From contig SDZD01000032.1 of the NCBI GenBank assembly GCA_004172935.1, forward strand, positions 1 through 64,000: a DNA stretch of 64,000 nt, in the 5' to 3' direction. This document shows, one piece after another, positions 54,034 to 62,600 of the stretch (position 1 is its first letter; each line of letters starts with the position of its first letter). The translations under genes were made by a program, and so were the position numbers. The stretch comes from a bacterium. GTDB lineage: Bacteria > Armatimonadota > Abditibacteriia > Abditibacteriales > Abditibacteriaceae. The notes under the pieces were generated by a model. The model saw only the letters and a list, made by a program, of their open reading frames with translations, was not told the origin of the DNA and did not search any database.

Positions 54034-56823
54034 CACAATGACGAATGGTTTTGCTGTGGTTTTCTGGCTGACAGGCAACACTAGGCGCACTTCCTGGGCC
54101 ACACTGGCCGTAAACGAGGCGAGTTTTTCTCCCCCACTCGATAGTTGATAGCGGCCCGGCGCGAGTCCTTTTAGGAGCAGTGGGGATTGATGGCGTGCGG
54201 GTTGGCTGCTTTCCAGATAAAAACTGAGGCTGGATAGGGCTTCATTCACCGCAATAGGATGCTGCGTGGAGAAGGATTCGTTCTCCGAAGCGACCTGAAG
54301 CGTGCCGGTTTTGAGCTTGGCATAGAATCGCTTGCGGACTCCATCTCTTGGGGTAACTTCGATGCTGTGGGCGGTTTGCTTCCAGGTGCCGCCGAAGCAA
54401 AAACGTCCGAAAATCGAATCGTCGGAGATCAGTGTCGCAGCAGTGCGGAGCGCGCCACAATATCCCAAATCGGTTTCAGATGCGTAATACCATGCGCCGC
54501 GATGGTGGGGTTGGGCAAGCCATGTTTCACCATAAGGGGCGGGTTCAAAACCTCCGCCTACGGCACCATCGTTATTGGGGCCGGGATACCAGAAACCGTA
54601 GTTGGATTTGGCATCGCCTGCGTTCATCAAGGCCCATGCGCTCAGGTAAGAGGCATAACCCAAACGGAGATAAGGAGTGGGGTCTTTGGCGTAGTTCAAG
54701 CCGTAATCGAGAACGGCACCACCACCCATCGGCGACATGTAGCTGAGGGTGAATGAATTTCCCGCGCTGGCTCGGTAGTCGCTGCCGAGATAGTAATAAG
54801 CCGTTTCCAGCCAACCGCGACAGAAAATATTCGCCGCCATTTGCTTTTCCAGAAAGTCGTGCGCGGTTTGGGGTTTGATTCCGAGCGTTGACGAATTTTG
54901 CAGCGCGTATTTGGCGAGAGCATGGGTCGATTCAAACCCAGTGGAATCGAAGGGATATTCGGAGCCGAATAAGTCGGTGGTGCCGCCCGCGAAATTTTTG
55001 ACCTTGCCTTCCCAGTGCGCTTTGAGCTTGGCGGCTTCGGCTTTACGACCATTAGCAACCAAGGCGGCGACGACTTTGGGAATGACAGTCTCGTTATAGA
55101 AGCCGGTATTCCCGGCGCCCCAGCCAACGAGTTGCTTAGGGACGGTGAACATCGCAGCGGCAGTTCCGTAGGCGCGCTGCAAATATTCCTGAGCGCTCAG
55201 TGCCGTTTTGATTTCGGGGTGGTTTTTGGCAACCCGATACATGCTGAGGTAAATGACCACGACATGGGAGTAGTCATAGGGACGCCACAGATGGAGTTTG
55301 CCCTGCGTACCAGCATCAACGTTATCGCGGTTTTGCTTCCAATCGGGGATGCCGTACAGGCCATAGGAATACTTCTCTTTGGTAGTACGTTGCAAACCTC
55401 CCCACACAAAATGGTTGAGATAGTAGTCCAACGCCTCGACCTCACGCTGAACTGGGAAATCGGCATTTTTGGCGGCCAGAAACGCAGGTTTGCTAAGGCC
55501 AGGGTCGTCACAGGTCACCTCATAAATGCGCCAGCTTTGCAAGCCGTCATAATTATCGGGAGTAAGGGCAACCTCATCACGCATATTCCATTCGGTGAGT
55601 AGGCCGTTATACCACTTGGAGGAGTCGCGCACTTGATGGCGGGCAATGAAGGCGGCGCGCTTTTTGATGAGGGTTTCCAGCGGTTGAGTGCTGAAAAACT
55701 CCAACGTTGTTCGCCTACCCTGCCCATATCGAATGGTGAGTTTGTTTTCGCCCAAACGCTGGAAACGAACCTGATAGAAAACACGCCCATCACGCGCGCC
55801 CAAATATTGAAGCTGTGTCTGTGCGGGAAATTCGGCCTCGACGGCGCGAATGGGCAGCTTGCTTCGGAGGGCGAAACGGGCGAACAGGTCGTTGGGGACT
55901 GTCATGCCGGGCACAACATCGACATCAATTTGCCCTTCATCGACTCGTAGTTGACGAACCTCGGAATAATCTTTCGCCCACTTGAATTTGAAGCCGTAAC
56001 TGTGCGAATCGCCCTTTTGCCCGGCAGGAGCGAGGCGCAGAAAGGTGTTCGGCTGGCGCCATTTCGTTCCCTGCGCTTTGGCCTGAGCGCCTATCGCCGC
56101 CGAATGGATGAAGACGCGAAAGCCGTTGGTAGCCTGAGCATCCCAGTATTCGAGCGAGGTGCCGGGCAAAGGCGTCATCGTCAAATATGGCCCGGCACTG
56201 TTGCTGCGCATCCAAAATAGAAAGGAGTTGTCGCCAGCAATGAACGAATGTTTGAGGACAATTTCCGTCGTGGGCCTGTTCGCTCGGAACGTGGTGTTCA
56301 TCGGTAACGGAAGTGACCAATCATCAATTTCCCGCCAGCGTTCCGACAGATTGCGCACCTTCATCGTCCACTCAACCTCATCGCCCTTCACCACAAACTG
56401 GCTTTGCAATTCGAGGGCAGGCGTTTTATTGAAAGATTCATCCTGCACCCGATAGGTCGAGGTATAGCGAGTGCCATCTTCACTGCGATTGTAGATTGCG
56501 CCGTTGGCTTTGGCTAAAGCCTGGGTGTCCAGACTCTGCCAGGAGCCGTCGCGTCCCCGATAGCGCAACAGAACATCGCCGACGCGACGCCCTGATGCAA
56601 CGTAGTTGGTATCGAACTTATCCTTGACACAACGTAAACTGCCCATACCTCCCTGATCGAAAGTAACATCGAAGGGGGAGTTGCTGACAGACTCAGCCGC
56701 TTGCACGCATGGCGAAAAAGCAAAAATCCCGGCGACGAGCGGTGGTGCGGCTGCAATACAATAGCGAGAGCTGGCAAAGCCAAAAGCGGAGCGTGATTGC
56801 GCGCGGTTGAATATTTTTCTCAT
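54016..56823 (-). CDS. Large secreted DUF5695-like protein, probable (alpha/alpha)6-barrel glycan-active enzyme (no. 2)
   Basis: The 935-residue protein has a signal peptide (..PPLVAGIFAFSPCVQAAE) and is a paralog of the protein at 12450-15236. Shared blocks include YDYSHVVVIYLSMYRVAKNHPE, FGSEYPFDSTGFESTHALAK and a Gly-Trp-rich C-terminal part (SIFGRFCFGGTWKQTA). N-terminal sandwiches carry DFTFDQ-like and WTMKVRNLSERWREIDDW stretches. The catalytic residues and reaction are not known to me. It diverges from pseudopilin no. 4, with a perfect 14-bp operator-like palindrome 32 bp before its ATG. As both paralogs lie behind such sites, they probably act on the same substrate as the GH127 enzymes. 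Confidence 0.65.
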   Translation of the reverse strand: MRKIFNRAQSRSAFGFASSRYCIAAAPPLVAGIFAFSPCVQAAESVSNSPFDVTFDQGGMGSLRCVKDKFDTNYVASGRRVGDVLLRYRGRDGSWQSLDTQALAKANGAIYNRSEDGTRYTSTYRVQDESFNKTPALELQSQFVVKGDEVEWTMKVRNLSERWREIDDWSLPLPMNTTFRANRPTTEIVLKHSFIAGDNSFLFWMRSNSAGPYLTMTPLPGTSLEYWDAQATNGFRVFIHSAAIGAQAKAQGTKWRQPNTFLRLAPAGQKGDSHSYGFKFKWAKDYSEVRQLRVDEGQIDVDVVPGMTVPNDLFARFALRSKLPIRAVEAEFPAQTQLQYLGARDGRVFYQVRFQRLGENKLTIRYGQGRRTTLEFFSTQPLETLIKKRAAFIARHQVRDSSKWYNGLLTEWNMRDEVALTPDNYDGLQSWRIYEVTCDDPGLSKPAFLAAKNADFPVQREVEALDYYLNHFVWGGLQRTTKEKYSYGLYGIPDWKQNRDNVDAGTQGKLHLWRPYDYSHVVVIYLSMYRVAKNHPEIKTALSAQEYLQRAYGTAAAMFTVPKQLVGWGAGNTGFYNETVIPKVVAALVANGRKAEAAKLKAHWEGKVKNFAGGTTDLFGSEYPFDSTGFESTHALAKYALQNSSTLGIKPQTAHDFLEKQMAANIFCRGWLETAYYYLGSDYRASAGNSFTLSYMSPMGGGAVLDYGLNYAKDPTPYLRLGYASYLSAWALMNAGDAKSNYGFWYPGPNNDGAVGGGFEPAPYGETWLAQPHHRGAWYYASETDLGYCGALRTAATLISDDSIFGRFCFGGTWKQTAHSIEVTPRDGVRKRFYAKLKTGTLQVASENESFSTQHPIAVNEALSSLSFYLESSQPARHQSPLLLKGLAPGRYQLSSGGEKLASFTASVAQEVRLVLPVSQKTTAKPFVIVRQPSS

Positions 56824-56854
56824 GGGAAACGCAACTTCGGGGGGCTTATATCGT

Positions 56855-56868
56855 CCTAGTATACTAGG
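56855..56868. promoter_or_regulatory. GntR-type operator variant CCTAGTATACTAGG (site F)
   Basis: Perfect 14-bp palindrome with the same GTATAC core as the other sites. It lies 32 bp before the DUF5695-like start and 99 bp before the pseudopilin no. 4 ATG, whose unit includes hydroxyproline epimerase. Confidence 0.6.
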
Positions 56869-56966
56869 TTGGAATCGGATTTTATTTCACCGATGGGTCG
56901 GCGAAGAAACGATTGATGTCATCGAAAACCTGCCCGAACCGAATATCCGTTTCTCGTCGCTACAGC

Positions 56967-57710
56967 ATGAAATTCCACAACTCGCGTTTTTCTGGTTTTA
57001 CTTTAATAGAACTGTTAGTAGTTATTGCTATCATTGCGATTCTTGCCGCCATCCTATTCCCGGTTTTTGCACGCGCGAGAGAGAACGCGCGCCGCTCCAG
57101 CTGCCAATCGAACTTAAAACAAGTGGGTTTGGGCCTGATGCAATACATTCAAGACTACGACGAACGCTTTCCAACAGTTGGCGCGGGTAACACACCATCG
57201 ACTCAAGCCCCCTATGGCTGGGCCGATGCACTTCAGCCCTACCTGAAAAGCGTGCAAATCTATCAGTGCCCAAGCGATGTCACACCACCCGACCCGAACC
57301 CGCTCAGCATCGGCTACACCGACTATGCCTATAATCTGGGATTGGCGCGTGCATCGGGTGGCTCGATTCCAATTGGTGCCAGCCAAGCCCAACTCGATCA
57401 AGCGACGCTCACTGTCTCGTTGTGCGAAACCAAACTGGCGGGTTCGACTCCGGGCTATTTCGGGACGGCTTACTCGGCGCAGCGCGGCGGTAGCAGCACC
57501 GATTTGGCATCAACCGGCGACATTGCCTGGGTTGTTCACCTCGACGGCTCGAATCTCGCGTTCGCCGATGGCCATGTCAAATGGTACAAGGGAACTCCCA
57601 ATTCGGCATTGAGTCCCAAAGTCTACGCAGTGAACGCGACCTTCCTTACTTCGGGGCAAAATCCGACATTTCACGTTTCGGATGGTGTGACAACTGCCGT
57701 CGCGTATTAA
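56967..57710 (+). CDS. Type II pseudopilin-like protein, H-X9-DG (no. 4), in operon with hydroxyproline epimerase
   Basis: The protein has 247 residues from the ATG at 56967, giving a 9-residue leader ([10 protein letters not shown]) before [20 protein letters not shown]. Earlier starts at 56916 (ATG) or 56913 (TTG) are possible. [16 protein letters not shown] follows, and the C-terminus has [18 protein letters not shown], the H-X9-DG motif. Only 19 bp separate its stop from the hydroxyproline epimerase start, so the two are probably co-transcribed from the promoter carrying site F. Linking a pilin-like protein with hydroxyproline catabolism is unusual. Confidence 0.9.
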   Translation: MKFHNSRFSGFTLIELLVVIAIIAILAAILFPVFARARENARRSSCQSNLKQVGLGLMQYIQDYDERFPTVGAGNTPSTQAPYGWADALQPYLKSVQIYQCPSDVTPPDPNPLSIGYTDYAYNLGLARASGGSIPIGASQAQLDQATLTVSLCETKLAGSTPGYFGTAYSAQRGGSSTDLASTGDIAWVVHLDGSNLAFADGHVKWYKGTPNSALSPKVYAVNATFLTSGQNPTFHVSDGVTTAVAY

Positions 57711-57729
57711 TCCATTCATCCTTAATAGC

Positions 57730-58680
57730 ATGTCCAGCATTCATATCATCGACTCTCATACCGAGGGAGAACCGACCCGCCTTGTCGTTGATGGTGGCCC
57801 CGATTTAGGGAATGGCTCTCTGGCGGAGCGCCGCGAGATTTTCCGCCGCGATTTCGATTCGTTTCGTTCATCCGTTGTCAACGAGCCACGCGGCGCCGAC
57901 CATATCGTGGGCGCGCTACTGTGCCCCCCCAGCGACCCCAGTTGTGTAGCGGGTGTACTATTTTTCAACAACGCAGGCTATTTGCAAATGTGTGGTCACG
58001 GTACAATCGGCCTTGTAGTGACTCTGGCGCACATGAAGGCAATTGAACCTGGCACTCACCGCATCGAAACCCCTGTGGGCATAGTGACGGCGCAGTTGGG
58101 CGAAAATAATCGCGTTTCGGTCGCGAATGTCCCCGCTTACCGTCTGGCGAAAGCCGTCACCGTTGAGGTGGACGGCATCGGCCCTATCACAGGGGATATT
58201 GCATGGGGCGGTAACTGGTTCTTTCTGGTCAGCGAACACGGCCAAGAATTGAGCGTACGACGATTGCGCGAATTGACCGATTTTACCCGCCAGATCAAAG
58301 AGGCGCTAATAGAATCGGGCATCACAGGCCATAACGGAGACGAAATCGACCACATCGAGCTATTCGGGCCTCCTCTAAGCTCCGAAAACCATAGCCGTAA
58401 CTTCGTGCTGTGTCCCGGTGACCAGTACGACCGCTCGCCCTGCGGGACGGGCACCAGCGCTAAGCTCGCCTGCCTGTATGCCGATGGCAAGCTCGTCCCC
58501 GGCCAGACATGGCGACAGGAGAGCATTTTGGGAACAGTATTCGAGGGCCAGATCGAGGTCGATTCGGCTCTGGAAAGCGGTACTGTGTTGCCAACAATCA
58601 CCGGGACAGCGTATGTCACAGCAGAAGCCAAACTACTGCGCGATGCCAACGACCCGTTGCGCGACGGCGTGCGAATTTAG
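57730..58680 (+). CDS. 4-hydroxyproline 2-epimerase (proline racemase family)
   Basis: The 316-residue enzyme has both catalytic cysteines: Cys88 in LQMCGHGTIG and Cys238 in YDRSPCGTGTSAKL. The pattern MCGHGTIG with NVPAYRLAKAVTVEV and GDIAWGGNWFFLVSEHGQ is that of 4-hydroxyproline epimerases rather than proline racemases. It converts trans-4-hydroxy-L-proline to cis-4-hydroxy-D-proline, the first step of bacterial hydroxyproline catabolism, in the cytosol. It follows pseudopilin no. 4 by 19 bp and converges on GntR no. 3 with a 4-bp overlap of the ends. The next enzyme, a D-hydroxyproline dehydrogenase, is not in the window; the DapA-family enzyme at 37329 could supply the third step. Confidence 0.92.
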   Translation: MSSIHIIDSHTEGEPTRLVVDGGPDLGNGSLAERREIFRRDFDSFRSSVVNEPRGADHIVGALLCPPSDPSCVAGVLFFNNAGYLQMCGHGTIGLVVTLAHMKAIEPGTHRIETPVGIVTAQLGENNRVSVANVPAYRLAKAVTVEVDGIGPITGDIAWGGNWFFLVSEHGQELSVRRLRELTDFTRQIKEALIESGITGHNGDEIDHIELFGPPLSSENHSRNFVLCPGDQYDRSPCGTGTSAKLACLYADGKLVPGQTWRQESILGTVFEGQIEVDSALESGTVLPTITGTAYVTAEAKLLRDANDPLRDGVRI

Positions 58681-59402
58681 TTGCTGTCGTCGGCAGTAAT
58701 TTGATCGGTTAGAGGCTGAAAGGATTCGTCGAACGAAGCCAGGGCGCTCTGCTGGGCCGCTCGGATGTGCGCAAACATCGCCAATCGAGCGGTCTCCGCT
58801 TCCCTCTTGCGCAAAGCCTCCAAAATCTCGGCGTGTTGCGCGGCGGCGCTTTCGATGATTCGGATGCTGTGCAACATGCGGCCATATTCGAAAACGCGCT
58901 GGATAGTACGGAACTCGCTGACGATTTCTTGAATGCGTACGTTACCGCTGGCCTGAATAATTTGCTGATGGAAGGCAATATCGGCGTTGAGAAAGCCGCG
59001 CAACAGCGACTCGTCCAAAGCGTCGCTACCTCGCCCGCGCAGTTCGCGCGCAATTTCATTGACTTCGTCCACCAAATCCTGCATCGCGCTCAATTCGGAG
59101 GCAGACAGCGAATCGGCAGCAATACTGGCAGCACAGCTTTCGAGCGCCGCGCGCACCTCGTAGAGGTCTTTTAACTCCTGATGACCGGGCAAACGAACGA
59201 TGGTGCCAACGCGCGGCACCTTGTTGAATAATCCCTCGCGCTCCAACTGACCAATAGCCTCACGCACAGGGGTACGGCTCATGCCAATTTCCTGTGCAAG
59301 AGCCAACTCAGACACTAACGCTCCTGCCCGTAAATCGCCCTCCAAAATTTTGGTCTGAATAATTGTGTAGGCTTTTTCCCGTAAAAAAGTATTGTCGTTC
59401 AT
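58677..59402 (-). CDS. GntR-family regulator with FCD domain (no. 3)
   Basis: The 241-residue protein has a winged helix (ALAQEIGMSRTPVREAIGQL) and an FCD domain (YEVRAALESCAASIAAD, FLNADIAFHQQIIQASGN). It is convergent with the hydroxyproline epimerase, the ends overlapping by four bases. GntR/FCD regulators are common next to hydroxyproline genes. Its recognition helix matches those of GntR no. 1 and no. 2. No TGGTATACCA lies in its own upstream region, so it is perhaps not autoregulated through that site. Confidence 0.93.
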   Translation of the reverse strand: MNDNTFLREKAYTIIQTKILEGDLRAGALVSELALAQEIGMSRTPVREAIGQLEREGLFNKVPRVGTIVRLPGHQELKDLYEVRAALESCAASIAADSLSASELSAMQDLVDEVNEIARELRGRGSDALDESLLRGFLNADIAFHQQIIQASGNVRIQEIVSEFRTIQRVFEYGRMLHSIRIIESAAAQHAEILEALRKREAETARLAMFAHIRAAQQSALASFDESFQPLTDQITADDSN

Positions 59403-59497
59403 CGCTCGATTCCTATTGCACCTTCAATGCTGTTCTTTTCAATTTATCAACAGTAGTGCCAACCATGTTCAGAATTGAAATAGTGAAGGCGCAAGAC

Positions 59498-59544
59498 GAC
59501 GAATGGGAAGGGCGAAGCGAGCTGCTTCGTCCTTCCCATTCGTC
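59498..59544. repeat. Long hairpin after the GH106 gene
   Basis: Two 21-bp arms (one G-U pair) close on a 5-base loop, in the 200-bp gap between the GH106 stop and the GntR no. 3 start. No T run follows on the minus strand. It may be a strong terminator or an mRNA end protector for GH106. Confidence 0.65.
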
Positions 59545-59602
59545 ATAGTGGATATGAAAAATATAGCCACGTTACTGCCAATTGGCAGGAGGTGATGGCA
59601 CC

Positions 59603-62600
59603 CTATTTCGTCTTCGAGGTGCCACTCTTGGCGGGCGTTGCTATCGTTACGCTGGTAGCGAAGCTGAGACGCACGGGGCCAATCAATCCCGAAGCAGGGA
59701 CGTTGCTATTTTTATCGAAGAAGCGGCGCGACGAGAGAGTGATGCGCCTTGGGTCGGGCCGGGCCGCGCCAGTGAAGGCCCATTCAGGCCACTTGTTGAG
59801 GTTGCCACCGCCGTCGCGAATATCGGCGAGGTCGTCTGGATACTGCTCGTCGCCAATCATGCGGTTGGCCCATGTGTTGGTGACCAGCACTTTGAGGGTG
59901 TTAGACCCCGGTTTCAGTAGGCTACCAATGTTGAGGCGGTAAGGCGCCATCAATGCGGTGCCTGCTTCCTTGCCATTAACGGCGACGCGAGCCACCATTT
60001 CGACGCGGCCCAAATCGAGGGTGCAAAGTGTGCTGCCGGGCTTGTAGCTGGCTGGCAGATCGAACGACGTGGTGTAAACCGCGTTACCAGAGAAGTATTT
60101 GGTGGCCTCGTCGCTCGAATCGCTCCATGATTTGAGTTCAGGCCATTTTTGCGCTGACGGAGCCGCCGCACCATTGAAAACAACATCCCAGGGGCCGCTC
60201 AGTTTTTGGTCTGCCGGAGGCGCTGATACTTGAGCATTAACGACTTGGCCTCCCTTCAATGTCAAACCGTAGCGCCCAGCGAGGTTGGTTTGCAACTGCA
60301 GTTGACCGTTCGCGGTGTTGATGACCTGAGCATTGAGAGGAATAGAGGGAGCGCTGCTGTCGAGGTCGCGCGTTAGAGCCGCAATTGCGGTTGCATCAAG
60401 GACGTTGTAGCCCGTTTTCAAACCGCGCACGTTGCCTTCAAAAGGCGAATTGAAGAGAACTTCACCCTCTGCGCCGGACAGCCCGGCGATGATGCGCTGA
60501 CCGCTGCGCAGTCCAGTGGCGACTTCAGCGCCATTGACGACGAGATGAGGAACGCCACCGCGATAAGCGACGAGAACTTGAGTCCAATCAGTAAGCGGAG
60601 CGGGAGCGCGCCACACCAAAACGGAAGGCGCATTGAAAGCCCAGTGCTGCACGACGACGATTCCATTGGTGCCAACCGAAACACCAGTTCCAGCGAAACC
60701 ATCTCCGCGAGCTATAGTGCCTTGCAACGGTGCCAACACCCAGCGTTGGTTTTGCAGTTCGACAGCGCCCAATCGTTGCGCGGGCAAATTGATGGTGCCC
60801 GTTGGCTTCACCCAAAACGACTGGCTCAGGTTCGAGTCGGCAAGTTCTCCGGGGTTGGAGACTCTGCTCTCCGTCCAATTCAGCGCCGACTCAGTCGCCA
60901 ATTTGATGTCGGTGACGGCTGGCATGACGGTTTTGGTGGTGCGGAACACGACGAAAACCGACTGTTTCCCAGCCAAAGTGAGCGGTACAACAGTGCGCCC
61001 CGCCACCTCACGATAAGTAGCTAAATTTTCGATGCTCCCGGTCTGAGCGTTCCACAGTTGCGGTGCGCGCCCAGCAATACGGAATGAGGGCGCGATTTGT
61101 AGCTTCCCGTCAGTTTGATTGGAGAGGTAGAAAATCTCGGCGTCGGGAGTGCTGCGCTGCTTCCACAGCACCTGATCGTTGGATTCGATGATGGGTGCAG
61201 GAACTTTTAACGCGGTAAGAATAGGTTGAAGTGGCGTACTATTCCAAACAGTGCCCAGTCCCACTTTGCGGCTGGCGACGCCGGAAGCGGGCCAAAGCTG
61301 AGTTGACAGGGCGCGGATTTTGGCATCGGCTCGTGGGTAGTCCTGAAGGCTGGGCGACTGAGTTGGAGCCGTACCAACGACAGTGAGGCCTTGCTTAACG
61401 AAAGCAGCGACACGTTCGAGAACTTCGGGGCGGATGCTGGCTCTAGCAGGCAACACCAATACAGAGTAAGAGGCGCCGCCGGGCAGAATGAGACGGCCTT
61501 TTTCGACTTTGCCACGCTTGAGCAATATCTCGGAGTTAATCCAGTCGTAGTCGTAACCAGCGGGCAGTTCTGGGTCGAGTTTGCCCGTCATCTGTGGGGT
61601 ATCTTCGCCTATATAATACGCGATGTCTGCGACAGGGCGACCTTGCTGCAACAGGAACGAGCTGCGGCGCACATAGTCAACCCAGGCTTTGCCATGCTCG
61701 GTGTACCACAGCGAGTTGCGGTTGAAGTAAGTGCCCCACTGCAATTCGAGTCCAGGCCCCGGTACGTCGGTGGGCTGGTGCGAGACGACGTGTAAAACGT
61801 AGTGGTTGATGCCTTGAGTAAAGGCCCAGTCGCCGCGCGCCTTCAGGTAATCGGGCGACTCGTATTGGTTGCCAACAGAGGTAAAGGCTTCGGCGGAGAT
61901 AATATTTTTGCCGTAGATGTGCCCAGTGGAGGCGGCATCGCGCGTTTCCATCGTGCCTAAGGCCACGTTATTCCAAAATTCGCCGCCGATACCATCGGTC
62001 TGACCTCCATACGAAGCAAACTCGGCAGGCCATCCCCAGTGGCCGTAGTTTTCGAGCCATAACTTCAGACCAAGTGGGTGAATGGCATCACGCAAACCGC
62101 CAACGTAATTAGTAGCTATAAGGTCGGCAACTAAACGGCGCACATCCCACAGGAAACGGTCGGATTGTGCGGCGCTTGCCACAATGCGCCCGCTGAAAAC
62201 GGGGAGCCACGGCGTAGGATCGTAACCGTAGCGTGCCTTGAACTCGACTTCCATTTTCGGAGTCCAGTTTTGAAGTCCCTTCTCGTAGCTGTCGGCAATA
62301 GCATAGTTAAAGCCTTTGCGCTCGGCGGGAGTGAGACGGCGCCATAACTCGCTCACCAGGCCGTTATCAATATGGCGTTTGGCGGCTTCACGGCTCATCT
62401 TGTCGATTTCCAAACCGCTCATGCCGTCAGGAGCTGGCGAGCTTTCGGCTCCAGTCGAAACCGATGAAAGCCGTTGCACGACCCATTCTCCGGCGGGCGC
62501 ATCCCATGTCAAACGGCCTTCGGCATTCACTTTGGAAGTGAGGTCGATGACGGAATTGGGGGCGACAACTCCCGAACCGGGTTCGGGGGTGGCGGGCCAC

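Noticed and set aside
54586..54596. GGGATACCAG sequence resembling half an operator
   Set aside because: Inside the coding part of the DUF5695-like gene and lacking the GTATAC core.
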